DNA from: Rhodococcus qingshengii
GTDB taxonomy: Bacteria > Actinomycetota > Actinomycetes > Mycobacteriales > Mycobacteriaceae
Direction: 5' to 3'
Assembly: GCF_021025955.1 (NCBI RefSeq)
Contig: NZ_JAJNCL010000009.1
Coordinates: forward strand, 186,001-250,000
DNA: 64,000 nt
Shown: positions 34,229-43,344 of the stretch, one piece after another
How positions within the stretch are numbered: position 1 is the stretch's first letter
How the letters are laid out: each line of letters starts with the position of its first letter
Program-made: the position numbers and the translations under genes
The notes under the pieces: model-generated
Database searches by the model: none
What the model was told of the DNA's origin: nothing
The model's input: only the letters and a program-made list of their open reading frames with translations

Positions 34229-34774
34229 TCATGATGGATCTCTCAAAGGTGCGGGCAATCCATCACAGGTGAGAGTGACCCTCAGGTCGAAATCGCCAAG
34301 GCTCTGTTTTGCTCCACTGCGCCAATACAGATTGGTCATCTCGCACTTCTTTGGAGACTGGTCCGACCCCACAGCCGCATTCACAGAAACTCTGCCGAAA
34401 CTGTCAGGGCGACCTGGGATTGATTCAGAAGAAGGATCAAGTAACCTCACGTCCCACTTCTGTTCGACCTGTCCAACCAGTTCGGACCGAGCCTGTCTCT
34501 CGGCTTCCTCTGGGTCCATTCGCGCTCGTGACTTGTCCGCCACCACGGTGATGGCGAACAGTGCAGTGACAACCCCGATCGCGACCAGCAGTTTCCTCGT
34601 CTTCAGATTGGACCTCTGCCCACGAAGACGGATCCATCCGTTCTGGATCAACCAAATGAGAAGCCAGAACATCACGATCGCCAGCAGAATGATGAACTTG
34701 CCGATGAACCAATCAATGATCGGTGAATCTCTCACATCGGCAAGGAAGTGGAAATCGAGGTATTGGTCATCCAT
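34229..34774 (-). CDS. Hypothetical membrane protein of the accessory region
   Basis: 181 residues from the ATG at 34774 (AGGAG at nine bases). Two hydrophobic helices (about 19-42 and 60-80) separated by a basic loop, then a soluble C-terminal half with two cysteines (KKCEMTN, TLTCDG). It is last in a loose same-strand series beginning with the membrane gene at 39590. No family recognised; a role in protection from the exported nuclease is possible but untested. Confidence 0.6.
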   Translation of the reverse strand: MDDQYLDFHFLADVRDSPIIDWFIGKFIILLAIVMFWLLIWLIQNGWIRLRGQRSNLKTRKLLVAIGVVTALFAITVVADKSRARMDPEEAERQARSELVGQVEQKWDVRLLDPSSESIPGRPDSFGRVSVNAAVGSDQSPKKCEMTNLYWRSGAKQSLGDFDLRVTLTCDGLPAPLRDPS

Positions 34775-35129
34775 GCTTCGGTTCTCCTCGCGATTGCATG
34801 CCATGCCGGTCCTGCCGCGGGTCCTGAGCAGAATCGCAAGTGGCAGAATACGTTGCACCGAAATCACATTCGGACATCAAGCTACTCAATTCCTTCTCGA
34901 CGTTCACGATGGCCTTCGCCTCTCACAGTTCCCGTCCAGCCGACGAGTGCTAGATCGTGCCTGCATCGAGCGGTGACCGCAGTATTCTTGCGCGAGCCCG
35001 TACAAAGAGTTCGTGCGCAACGAAATCGAATTCACGACGCACTGCCACCACACAGGTTTCGTTCTGCTCCGGAGCCCCCGCCAGTACCGCAAAGGCGCGC
35101 TTCGTTCGTGTTTTCGTCAGGCGAGTGGT
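34775..35129. other. Intergenic region without a clear gene
   Basis: 355 bases between two minus-strand hypothetical genes. Short overlapping frames on both strands have no ribosome-binding site or recognised motif. I see nothing else in it. Confidence 0.4.
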
Positions 35130-35549
35130 TCAGCCGAGCCATTCGGAGATGGTGGCGTTGTCGATGCCGCCACCGAAAGAGTGGAACACCAGCAACGCTT
35201 GCCCCGACATCACCAGGCGGCCGTCCTCGGCGAGGCCGATATCGAGCATCCCCGCTTGCCCTTGGACCTGGCACCACACGAAGTCGGGAACCTGCAACGG
35301 CCCCGACGCCGGGTCCGTATCGAGGTCCGCCGGATGAAGGGACACTTCACCGAAGACGTTGTCCTCGAGCGCTTCCGCGGTCTCACGGTCCACCAACACC
35401 AGCGGGCCCGCACCGATCAGTCCGTCGGTAGGTTGCCGCGTGAACACGAAGTGCGCCCTCTCCACGGTCGGCGGCAAGGTTGCGGTGTCGATAACTGTGC
35501 GATCCCCGACAAACCCTGGCTCTTCCGGGACGACGACCCAGTGGTCCAT
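35130..35549 (-). CDS. Hypothetical soluble protein, candidate immunity gene
   Basis: 139 residues, acidic, with GGGGAG seven bases before the ATG. Strands such as AHFVFTRQPTDGLIGAGPLVLV and LLVFHSFGGGIDNATISEWLG; no signal or membrane helix. Small, acidic, soluble proteins next to secreted toxins are often immunity proteins, so this is a candidate, but no family is recognised. Confidence 0.6.
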   Translation of the reverse strand: MDHWVVVPEEPGFVGDRTVIDTATLPPTVERAHFVFTRQPTDGLIGAGPLVLVDRETAEALEDNVFGEVSLHPADLDTDPASGPLQVPDFVWCQVQGQAGMLDIGLAEDGRLVMSGQALLVFHSFGGGIDNATISEWLG

Positions 35550-35609
35550 TGATTTCTCCCCTTGAAGTGTTGTGGTCGAAGCAAATTCGAGATTCTTGCA
35601 CTCACATGG

Positions 35610-36431
35610 CTAGCCGTCGCCCAGGTCTTCGAGAACGTCGGCGAACACCGAATCCGGTAACGGGTAGTGCTCACGCACCGTGGCACGTCGATGCTCGTCG
35701 AGCCACCGCAGTGTCCTCTCTCGATCACCGGCAGTAGCCACCTCACGAAACTGTTCCCAGAACATGACAAGTGGACCTGCCGGGTCGGCAGCCCGGCTGC
35801 GGAGATAGTCGAGTTGGCTGTCGACGACCTCGAGCGGTGACCCGGTGTCGGTGATCACGCGATACGCCGCCAGAAACCTCCAGCTGGTACTACGCGACTG
35901 GTCTCGGACCAGATACTTCTCCTCCAGAAATGCCGAGAAAAGCTCAGCCGGCTTGGTGTCGAATAGTTGCATTGCTGGGCCCTGAGCCCACTGCGTCACT
36001 ATTGCCGCAGCGGAGGCGGTGTCGAAGATGTCGATCTGCAGTCGGCGGAACTCCTGGTCCTGAAGCCTACTGTCGGGAATGTCCTGCCTCAGAGTGATGG
36101 CACGAGGAATGAGCGGTTCGAAGAGCCGGACATGGCCGATGGTCAGTTGTTCTCTGTTGGGGATCGGATCGATCCCGACGGTGTCGAACCACCACCGAAC
36201 TGGCGTGTGCAGCAGTTCCGCTCGCAAACCGCTACCGATGATCCTCCAGTTGGGCCCGAGCTTCTGCACCGCCGCGCCCAGCACCTTCTCCCACGCAGCG
36301 CCTCTTCCTTTCTTCGGAGTCAGATCCGCGATCGCATCTTTCGCCATCTCCCGCAACTGATCCCGGTCCATTCCCAGGGACTCGAGCACCTCACTGACCG
36401 ATTTCGAAGGCTTAGGCTTGTCATCGCTCAT
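35610..36431 (-). CDS. Hypothetical protein directly downstream of the exported nuclease-like protein
   Basis: 273 residues, no signal peptide, mixed charge. N-terminus KSVSEVLESLGMDRDQLREMAKDAIADL is helical; the second half has RSTSWRFLAAYRVITDTGSPLEV and an Arg-rich helix RTLRWLDEHRRATVREHYPL. It follows the 929-residue gene after 25 bases, so it is co-transcribed and the most likely partner or immunity protein. No family recognised. Confidence 0.6.
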   Translation of the reverse strand: MSDDKPKPSKSVSEVLESLGMDRDQLREMAKDAIADLTPKKGRGAAWEKVLGAAVQKLGPNWRIIGSGLRAELLHTPVRWWFDTVGIDPIPNREQLTIGHVRLFEPLIPRAITLRQDIPDSRLQDQEFRRLQIDIFDTASAAAIVTQWAQGPAMQLFDTKPAELFSAFLEEKYLVRDQSRSTSWRFLAAYRVITDTGSPLEVVDSQLDYLRSRAADPAGPLVMFWEQFREVATAGDRERTLRWLDEHRRATVREHYPLPDSVFADVLEDLGDG

Positions 36432-36456
36432 CAGTACACATCCTGTCCATCGAACG

Positions 36457-39246
36457 TCATTCGTTGTCCATCGTTTCAGGGAGAAGATTCTTAATCCAGT
36501 TCAACGGAATCTGCAGGAACTGCGCAACTTTTTCTGCCCAGGCCCGGTCAATAGTCGCGTTTCCCGTCTTGAGATCCCACACCTGAACGATAACCATCGT
36601 GGCATCCTCAAACTCGTCGATGATCGTGCGGATGAGTACGACATCAGGTCGGAAGCTTCCCAGCTCACCTCGACCCGCGACTTCCGGTCCCCCCTCGATC
36701 GGCCTGAACGACACTTCCGGCAACAACACAACTCCAGGAAACAGCTGTCCGACCTGTGGAGAGAGAATACTGCGGACGAAACCTTCAAACATCGAATGCG
36801 CGAAAATGCCGAGTAGCCACGGGGGTAGGCGTGTCCCGTAAAGGTCAAGTACGGTCCACCATGCCAGAGACGCCAGATACTGCAATATCGGCTCCACATG
36901 GTCAATGACGACCTGGTCCTCAGTAGTTGGCGGCGAATCAGGCGGAATGACTAGCGGTGTCCTCGGTGTCCGGGCTGGGCCCGGCTCGATAGCCGCTGAT
37001 GGTGGCACCAGTACGCCGGGGAGCGGCTTATCAGGTGATGTCGTCCCAGGGTTGGGGGTAGAAGGCCGCTCTGTCGGATCTTTTATGGCACCTGGCTGGG
37101 GGATCGTGCTCGGGTCGGGATCGAAGGGGTCGAACTCCGGGGGCCCGGGTTGTTGGGGCGCACCGGGTGCCTCGGGATCGACCGGAATGTGGCCTGGGTT
37201 GACCGGATCGACGGCCGGTTGCTCGCCAGGTTCGGGAGCCGAAGGTTGTTCGGGGTCAACGAATCCAGGTGTGGTGGCGCCGGGGTCTACTGGTGGTTCG
37301 AAACCCGGATCCGACGGTGTTGCCGGATCGCCTGAATCCGGCTCGCTGGAGGGATCTTGCGGCTGGGTCGGATCGTGATCACCCGGCAGACGCGGTACAG
37401 GCCGCGGTGTGGGCCTCCGAGGCGGCGGCTTCGCGGCAGGTCCGGCCGGCCCGGGCCTGGCGTGGCCGGGAGTGTCCTGCTCATGCGCTGGGGGCAGCTT
37501 CACGAACGGAGAAAGGACAGTGCGAAGAAGTGCCTGATCCTGCGGAGAAAGCAGGGCCATAGCCTTCACAAGCACTTCGGCGAGATTCACTCCGGCCTCG
37601 AGCGCCCATTCCTCGAGGTTTTCCATGCGGCCGAACAGTTCCGAATCCTCCAGACCCACACCTGCAAGGATCTGCGCGAACAAAGCTGCGATTCCAGCGG
37701 TGAGCATGAGCCCGGCTTCGGCTGCACTGAAGATGCCGCCGATGATCGGAATTCCTGCCAATTCCGCTTGGGGTGTGTCGGTTTCGTTCGGTGTAGCGGG
37801 CGCTGGGTCGATGGATGGGGATGTCCCGGCACCTGGTCCGTCCCCGCCGATGTCCTCGGCCGGCGACTGCTGCGGGATCTGCTCCGGCACTTGCGCCGGA
37901 GCCTGCTCAGGGACTTGTGGTTCGGGCTCGACCGCGGGTGGGACTGGTGGTTGAGTGGGTTTCGGTTTCTGTACTGGTGAATTGGGGGCCTTATGGCCTT
38001 CGACCTGGGGTGTCTCGTTCCAATGTGGACCGTCATCTGAGCGGGTGCCGTCGTCCTCGCCGGATATCTTGGTCGGGCGCGCCGGTGCAGGCGATTTCTT
38101 GCCGCTCTGTGTGCGATCCTGCGGGTCCGCCAAAATCGGATACAGAACGTTCTCGATACCGGCGGTGTCGACGACCTGGACGAGCTGTCCGTCCCGGATC
38201 TCGTAATGCGTCGGAATGGGTGTGCCGTTGGCGTCGTACGCCCACGGGGCATCGATCGTCGAGACCGGATTCCCGTCGGCGTCGAAGACGGTGACCGTGC
38301 CATCGGGGTTGACGCTCATGCGACCGCCGGGCGGCACCGTCACCGGAATCACGGATTCGTGCGACGACGTTTCGTCGTGGATCAGGAAGAAGAACCGGTA
38401 CCCGTCGGAGATCGGATCGAACACCCGCAACGAGGACTGCCCGCCAGGTGAATACGCCATGAGCGGTGAAGCGATAGTTCCGACGACCTGCGAGAGCACT
38501 GATTCCGGTGTGCGGGGGCTGAACGGTCCCGGCCGCCCGCGCACTCCGATACCAGCAGCGGCGAACGCCGCAGCGCCGATCAGGGTGAGTTCGAGATACC
38601 GGTCACGGCCCGAGTCCTCCCCGGTTGTGGAGACATCTGCTGCCGGGTCCGGAACCGACTGGGCCGGTGCGATATTCGAATCCGAATCCGCGGGGATCGG
38701 TCCGGGACCACGATCGGGAACCGCTGTGGGTGCGGTCGATCCTGGAGGCTGCGGCGTATTCGGTGCAGGTCCGCCTGTGGTCGACGGAACCGGAACTCCC
38801 GCAGGGTTCTCGACACCAGATTGTGTCGGCGAATTCGTTTGCCCCGGTTGCGCCGCACCGGGCACGGGAACGATGGGGGTGCCGTTATAGGCGGGAAAGT
38901 TCGTCGGAGCATTCGCCCCGACATTCGGGCCACCGCCCGGAGCCTGTGCACCGGGAAGCCCAACGGTGGTCGTGGGTCCAGCGGTTGCGGTAGTGGACGG
39001 CGCAGTAAGACACGGGTTGATGTACTCAGGCGGGATCGGTGCACCAGGTGGTAGTGAGGCGATCAGGTTCAGGTAGATCTGATGATCACGTGCCCGCACC
39101 GCCGCGCAATCCTCTTCCGGTGTCGCATGCGCCGGTCCGGCAGTGAGCGCGAGCCCCGCACCGATCACGCCGGCGGTCCCGGTCAACAGTGCGCCGGCTG
39201 CAAGAAACCCCGCGAACGACCTCTTGAGTCTCGGAGCGGACTTCAA
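36457..39246 (-). CDS. Large exported protein with a putative C-terminal PD-(D/E)XK nuclease domain
   Basis: 929 residues. TTG start at 39246 overlaps the upstream stop (TTGA); only this start gives the Sec signal peptide (cleavage near AHA-TPEED). Then: a Pro/Thr/Gly-rich stretch (about 80-215); a hydrophobic helix YLELTLIGAAAFAAAG; a domain with VPPGGRMSVNPDGTVTVFDA and VVDTAGIENVLYPILADP, seen in actinobacterial exported toxin-like proteins; a long Pro-rich linker; and a C-terminal domain (about 780-929). That domain holds RPD868 ... D891-x-K893-TG, the signature of PD-(D/E)XK nucleases. It looks like a polymorphic-toxin design. Nuclease activity and target are inferred. Confidence 0.75.
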   Translation of the reverse strand: MKSAPRLKRSFAGFLAAGALLTGTAGVIGAGLALTAGPAHATPEEDCAAVRARDHQIYLNLIASLPPGAPIPPEYINPCLTAPSTTATAGPTTTVGLPGAQAPGGGPNVGANAPTNFPAYNGTPIVPVPGAAQPGQTNSPTQSGVENPAGVPVPSTTGGPAPNTPQPPGSTAPTAVPDRGPGPIPADSDSNIAPAQSVPDPAADVSTTGEDSGRDRYLELTLIGAAAFAAAGIGVRGRPGPFSPRTPESVLSQVVGTIASPLMAYSPGGQSSLRVFDPISDGYRFFFLIHDETSSHESVIPVTVPPGGRMSVNPDGTVTVFDADGNPVSTIDAPWAYDANGTPIPTHYEIRDGQLVQVVDTAGIENVLYPILADPQDRTQSGKKSPAPARPTKISGEDDGTRSDDGPHWNETPQVEGHKAPNSPVQKPKPTQPPVPPAVEPEPQVPEQAPAQVPEQIPQQSPAEDIGGDGPGAGTSPSIDPAPATPNETDTPQAELAGIPIIGGIFSAAEAGLMLTAGIAALFAQILAGVGLEDSELFGRMENLEEWALEAGVNLAEVLVKAMALLSPQDQALLRTVLSPFVKLPPAHEQDTPGHARPGPAGPAAKPPPRRPTPRPVPRLPGDHDPTQPQDPSSEPDSGDPATPSDPGFEPPVDPGATTPGFVDPEQPSAPEPGEQPAVDPVNPGHIPVDPEAPGAPQQPGPPEFDPFDPDPSTIPQPGAIKDPTERPSTPNPGTTSPDKPLPGVLVPPSAAIEPGPARTPRTPLVIPPDSPPTTEDQVVIDHVEPILQYLASLAWWTVLDLYGTRLPPWLLGIFAHSMFEGFVRSILSPQVGQLFPGVVLLPEVSFRPIEGGPEVAGRGELGSFRPDVVLIRTIIDEFEDATMVIVQVWDLKTGNATIDRAWAEKVAQFLQIPLNWIKNLLPETMDNE

Positions 39247-39590
39247 CGTCGATCACCACTGCTGCCCGACTTCTTCCGCACCGTGGCAATCAATTTGTCT
39301 GCGCCCCACCAGAACAGGCGCCCCGCGATCGACATCCACAGAAAGAACGCCAGATACACCAGGATCGTCCCGTAATCCTCGGCCCAACCCCCGAGTCGCC
39401 CGATCACCGCGAACGCTGCAATCAACAATGCGAGCCCGAAAACGGTGGCGATCACCGCCTTCGACGTTTCGCTCAATTCACTGTTCGGATCCCAGTCGTC
39501 ATCGCCAGCGTTGCGGTCGCGACCGACAGCAGCTCGTTGATCAGCTATCGGATCAGGCCGAGAATGATCAGCACCACGGACAGCCATCAC
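39243..39590 (-). CDS. Small membrane protein preceding the exported nuclease-like gene
   Basis: 115 residues. A polar N-terminal 40 residues rich in Asp and Arg, then two transmembrane helices (about 46-65 and 75-95) with GWAEDYGTILVYLAFFLWMS between, ending in a basic tail. Its stop overlaps the next start (TTGA), so translation is coupled. It could assist export or anchoring of the next protein. No family recognised. Confidence 0.65.
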   Translation of the reverse strand: MMAVRGADHSRPDPIADQRAAVGRDRNAGDDDWDPNSELSETSKAVIATVFGLALLIAAFAVIGRLGGWAEDYGTILVYLAFFLWMSIAGRLFWWGADKLIATVRKKSGSSGDRR

Positions 39591-39771
39591 ATGAACTCCA
39601 GATAATAAACGAGAACGGCAGCAGGACAGATGAATTCAGAGAGGATCTGAATGCGACAAGATCGAATGGCGCGCTAAGTCGATGTCAAGGCGCACAACGA
39701 AGTCAGAAAACAGTCAGTTGAGGCGCGGATGTCGAGCAGATATCCCCGCGTGACCGCCCCGGGATCAGAGG

Positions 39772-40458
39772 TCAGAGCCAGGTGGGATCGGAGTACACGA
39801 ACAACGTGTTGTCGGACGTCGTCGTCGACACCGAGAGTTGCGCGTACGAGCGGATCGTCACCGGCCCCATGCACGCATCAACCTTCACGTGCACGTTCTC
39901 CGCAGTGATCGACGCCTTCGACGACTCGAGATCCTTCTTCCCCAACGGAATCGTCGTGATGGTTCCCGGCGCAATCGTCGACTGAATACTCGGATTCACC
40001 GACGCATTCACACCCACGTTCGCCGACGGAACACCCGAAATACTCACACCGACAGACGGACCGAGCGAAAAGCCAAGCCCCAAACCAAGTCCGGAGGAAA
40101 CATCGATCTGGCAGCCGATCTGCAATCCCTGCTCGACATAACCGGTCTTCACCGCCGAATCGCCCTGACCACCGATCGTGCCGGTCACCTTCGCCGACAC
40201 GAACCCCTCACGGGTGAACGCCGTCGTCGCCAAATTCGGCACCGGATTCGCCGACAGTTTGGTAGCAGCAAGATCCAACGACCAACCGTCATCGGTGACC
40301 GTGCTCGCATACTTGTCTGCCAACGCCGTCGGGGCCGCCGAGGCGGTTCCACCGAAGACGATCCCTGCTACGACAACGCTTGCAGCACAAACACTTACAG
40401 CCTCAACCAAAGACTTCACACAGGGACGTGCTGCGCGATTCGATTGACCGATTCCCAT
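39772..40458 (-). CDS. MspA-family porin
   Basis: 228 residues from the ATG at 40458 (GGGAGC at five bases). Signal peptide (positives, then AASVVVAGIVFGGTASAAP), then the MspA domain: DDGWSLDLAATKLSANPVPNL, REGFVSAKVTGTIGG, GYVEQGLQIGCQIDVSSG, a Gly-rich barrel stretch and a final VKVDACMGPVTIRSYAQL. Octameric outer-membrane (mycomembrane) channels for small hydrophilic solutes. Confirms a mycolate-type envelope. Confidence 0.93.
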   Translation of the reverse strand: MGIGQSNRAARPCVKSLVEAVSVCAASVVVAGIVFGGTASAAPTALADKYASTVTDDGWSLDLAATKLSANPVPNLATTAFTREGFVSAKVTGTIGGQGDSAVKTGYVEQGLQIGCQIDVSSGLGLGLGFSLGPSVGVSISGVPSANVGVNASVNPSIQSTIAPGTITTIPLGKKDLESSKASITAENVHVKVDACMGPVTIRSYAQLSVSTTTSDNTLFVYSDPTWL

Positions 40459-40802
40459 GGACTGCTCCCGAGCTTCGAACGGCAACCTGACGGTAACCGA
40501 TAACTAACTGAACAAGTTACCGGACAGTACCAATCGTCCCGTTTGGCCGCCACACCTCCGAATACCCCGGAGCCGAAATACCTCGAAACTCCAATAACAG
40601 ACACATCACGAAAGCAGTCCGACCTGCATAAAGGACCTTTGTCGCACCGTGTCCGACATCACGTTTCCTGCTTGGCGCACGCGGTACTCCCCCGAGCATT
40701 CCCAGCGTTGACGGCTGCGCAGTTCTCCAACAGTCTCTAGACAACGAAGGACTCAGGGGTTTTGACCGAAAGACACAACTACTAAGACCGAAGGAAGGGG
40801 AA
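40459..40802. other. Intergenic region upstream of the porin gene
   Basis: About 340 bases of lower GC content with no convincing reading frame, probably holding the promoter of the porin gene. No terminator or repeat stands out. Confidence 0.35.
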
Positions 40803-41040
40803 TCACGACAGAGGCCGATTAATGTGCATCTGCTCAATCAGCCTTCTCAGCTCCGATTGATCGAATACGCCTGTTGGCTCGAGTGCCCTTGCCACGTTGA
40901 GGCAGCTACCGATCCCGGACGCGGGCGGGAGCTGTCTCTTGATGTTGACCACGATGGACCTGTACCTAGTTGGCGCCGACCATTTCAGGTCGTCGACCAG
41001 GTAGCCGGTGGAAGCGCTTCGGTCTTCGGCCTGATCACGG
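40803..41040 (-). pseudogene. Gene fragment without a start codon
   Basis: An open frame ending at TGA 40803-40805 with GC-rich third positions and protein-like sequence (TGYLVDDLKWSAPTRYRSIV, then CLNVARALEPTGVFD and SELRRLIEQM). It lacks any ATG or GTG near its beginning. The complete-looking gene just upstream (41048-41278) ends in a different frame at this point, so a single-base shift could have split one gene in two. No family recognised. Confidence 0.35.
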
Positions 41041-41047
41041 GCGGCCG

Positions 41048-41278
41048 CTATTTGGTGAGGATCGGTCGGTCGCCTCTTGAAATGTAATTTGCGAATCGTT
41101 CAATTCCTGCTTGTGAGAAGCTTCCTCTGCCTGCGCGTTTGAGTGCGTCTTCAACGAAAGGGAGTGGTTTCCTGCGGTATGTGCGGTAGATGCTGTCGAG
41201 TACTGGTTGCAGTGCCCGGCGTGCGAGGTCTGCTGTTTCCGGGTCTGAACCCCCGAATTTCACGGTCACATTCGGCAT
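41048..41278 (-). CDS. Small hypothetical protein (possibly the first half of a split gene)
   Basis: 76 residues with AGGGG six to seven bases before the ATG. Starts MPNVTVKFGGSDPETADLARR and continues basic and helical. Codon use is less GC-rich than neighbouring genes, suggesting foreign origin. The following fragment, one frame off, may be its continuation. Confidence 0.45.
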   Translation of the reverse strand: MPNVTVKFGGSDPETADLARRALQPVLDSIYRTYRRKPLPFVEDALKRAGRGSFSQAGIERFANYISRGDRPILTK

Positions 41279-41498
41279 AGATACCCCTGCTGGTCGAGTG
41301 TCCGATTCCCTGGCCGGAAGCGTACGTATCGGGATTGCGAATCAGTACAGAAACACCAAAAAGGGGCGCTAAGTCCCTACTTGCGGTGGATGCGATTCCG
41401 TCTTTGGGTTGACGTAAAGGGGCCCGACCGCGGCGTGCGGTCCGGCTTCTGTTCTACGACTGCGGGTTACGCCCCGAAACCGAGGCTGCGGGTTTCGC

Positions 41499-41991
41499 CT
41501 ACTTCACGTTGGGTGGCGAATTGCCGATTCTGACGGGTGTTTGCGTCAACGCATAGCGAACTCCCCATTTACAACGTCCATGCAGAATGACCCCCGCGAC
41601 ATAGTTGCCGTCTTCGACGAGGTACCCGAATTCTTTGAGGGGATAGCTACCGGCCAGCCGAAGGTGCCCCGTCCCGTGGTCGACCACCTACAACGGGCGT
41701 TCCACGGTTCCGCAGAAGTTCAATGCCTGTGGTGCAAGGCCCCGCGGGGTCGTCGCCCCTGCGACCACTGGCGGAACTGTCCACCGCTGTTGCCTCGGTT
41801 GGCTTTGTTGACCTTGACGGTGGCGTACTCGAGGTTGCGCTTTCGACCGCGTGGTCGGGGATCTGGAAGTCGTAGCTGGTCTGCAACCAGCCTGTTCCAT
41901 CAGCCTCTGCGATGAATGTCCCGATGGGTAGCGCTCGGAGACCCAAGTCAGCGATACCAGATTCCGCGATCTCATTGCCAACATGCCCCAC
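41499..41991 (-). pseudogene. Decayed minus-strand coding region
   Basis: Coding-like pieces occur in more than one frame: about 41930-41860 reads FIAEADGTGWLQTSYDFQIPD; about 41855-41750 in another frame reads RNLEYATVKVNKANRGNSGG and QFRQW; and 41687-41499 reads SYPLKEFGYLVEDGNYVAGV. No single frame covers all. This pattern suggests one or two genes broken by frameshifts. Identity unknown. Confidence 0.4.
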
Positions 41992-42001
41992 GACGTTCTA
42001 T

Positions 42002-42025
42002 GGTTCATTACATGAGTAATGAACC
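42002..42025. promoter_or_regulatory. Operator palindrome for the GntR regulator
   Basis: Perfect 10-base arms GGTTCATTAC and GTAATGAACC around ATGA, 25 bases before the GntR start. YtrA-type GntR repressors typically bind such AT-containing palindromes in front of their own ABC-transporter operons, so autoregulation is likely. Confidence 0.75.
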
Positions 42026-42049
42026 AGTGAACACCGAGCGCCGATCATC

Positions 42050-42409
42050 GTGATCGACGACGGACGACCACTGTTCCAGCAGATCGCCGAGCAGATCGAG
42101 AGTTCGATCATCGACGGCTCACTACCCGAAGACGGGCAGGTGCCGTCGACCAACGAACTGGCGGCGTTCCACCGGATCAATCCGGCCACTGCAGCCAAGG
42201 GCCTCAATCAACTCGTTGGCGAGGGGATTCTCTACAAGAAACGCGGAATCGGAATGTTTGTCACTGTCGGCGCCCGCGATGCACTCAGGTTCAGACGCCG
42301 AGAAGCGTTCGCACGCCAGTACATCGAGCCGCTGGTCGCGGAGGCCGACCGCCTCCAGATTTCCCTCGACGAACTCAAATCCATGCTGGACGACCGGAAG
42401 GCGGACTGA
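42050..42409 (+). CDS. GntR-family (YtrA-type) transcriptional repressor
   Basis: 119 residues, GTG start with no clear ribosome-binding site. Winged helix at about 8-72: PLFQQIAEQIESSIIDGSLPEDGQ-VPSTNELAAFHRINPATAAKGLNQL and GILYKKRGIGMFV. The short C-terminal helix pair, without a large effector domain, is typical of the YtrA subfamily, which controls ABC exporters. Stop and next ATG overlap (TGATG). The palindrome upstream is its likely site. Confidence 0.93.
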   Translation: MIDDGRPLFQQIAEQIESSIIDGSLPEDGQVPSTNELAAFHRINPATAAKGLNQLVGEGILYKKRGIGMFVTVGARDALRFRRREAFARQYIEPLVAEADRLQISLDELKSMLDDRKAD

Positions 42410-43344
42410 TGAACGCAAGCACGACAACGACCGAGTCCCACGTCAGGCGTTTCGACGAAACTCAACTCGTCGCCTCAATGCGCTCGGTGGGCAGAAAGTA
42501 CGGGGACGTCGACGCGCTCGCGGACGTCTCGTTCGAGATCAGCCGCAACAAGATCTACGGCCTGCTCGGCCGCAACGGCGCAGGCAAGACCACGATCATG
42601 CAGATACTGACCGGGCAGGACCTGCACACCAGCGGCGACGTCGAGATATTCGGGGCTGCCCCTTTCGAGAATGCCGACGTACTGGCGAACGTGTGCTTCG
42701 TCAAGGAAAGCCAGACGTACCCCGAAGACCTCAAGGTCAAGCACGTACTCGTCGCCGCCGGCCATCTACTCCCGAATTGGGACCACGCGTTCGCCAAGAC
42801 ACTGCTCGACGATTTTCAACTTCCCCTCTGCCGCAAGGTGAAGAAGCTTTCGCGCGGCATGCGGTCAGCATTGGGCGTGATCATCGGGCTTGCTTCCCGT
42901 GCACCGCTCACGCTCTTCGACGAGCCGTATCTCGGCCTCGATGCCGTTGCACGCCAACTGTTCTACGATCGTCTGCTTGCCGATTACGCCGAACATCCTC
43001 GCACTGTGGTGCTTTCGACTCACCTGATCGACGAGGTAGCCAATCTGCTCGAGCACGTGATTGTCGTCGACGGCGGCCGGATTGTCGTCGACGAGGACGC
43101 GGATGCACTGCGTAGCCGCGCCGTAGTGATGTCCGGTCCCATTGATGCGGTGGATGCCGTTGCCGCGTCCGGCAGGGTCCTGCGCCGGGAGACACTAGGC
43201 GCCCACAGCCGAATCATGTTGCAGGCCGATGTGACAGAGACCGAGCGAATCCGACTGCGGGAGGCGGGAGTCCAAGTGGAACCGGCATCTTTGCAGGAAC
43301 TTGTCATCGCGACTTCGACGCAGCGCAAGGAGATCACCGCATGA
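42409..43344 (+). CDS. ABC transporter ATP-binding protein
   Basis: 311 residues. Walker A GLLGRNGAGKTTIMQILTG, a weak signature LSRGMRSALGVIIGL, and Walker B APLTLFDEPYLGLD (with DEPY rather than the usual DEPT), then the H-loop STHLIDE. The ATPase of a two-component exporter with the permease next door. The last 90 residues form a small extra domain. Overlaps both neighbours. GntR-regulated exporters of this type often respond to envelope-active compounds. Confidence 0.93.
   Translation: MNASTTTTESHVRRFDETQLVASMRSVGRKYGDVDALADVSFEISRNKIYGLLGRNGAGKTTIMQILTGQDLHTSGDVEIFGAAPFENADVLANVCFVKESQTYPEDLKVKHVLVAAGHLLPNWDHAFAKTLLDDFQLPLCRKVKKLSRGMRSALGVIIGLASRAPLTLFDEPYLGLDAVARQLFYDRLLADYAEHPRTVVLSTHLIDEVANLLEHVIVVDGGRIVVDEDADALRSRAVVMSGPIDAVDAVAASGRVLRRETLGAHSRIMLQADVTETERIRLREAGVQVEPASLQELVIATSTQRKEITA

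Noticed and set aside
33873..34976. 367-codon plus-strand open frame
   Set aside because: Overlaps the better-supported minus-strand membrane gene; composition is not protein-like.
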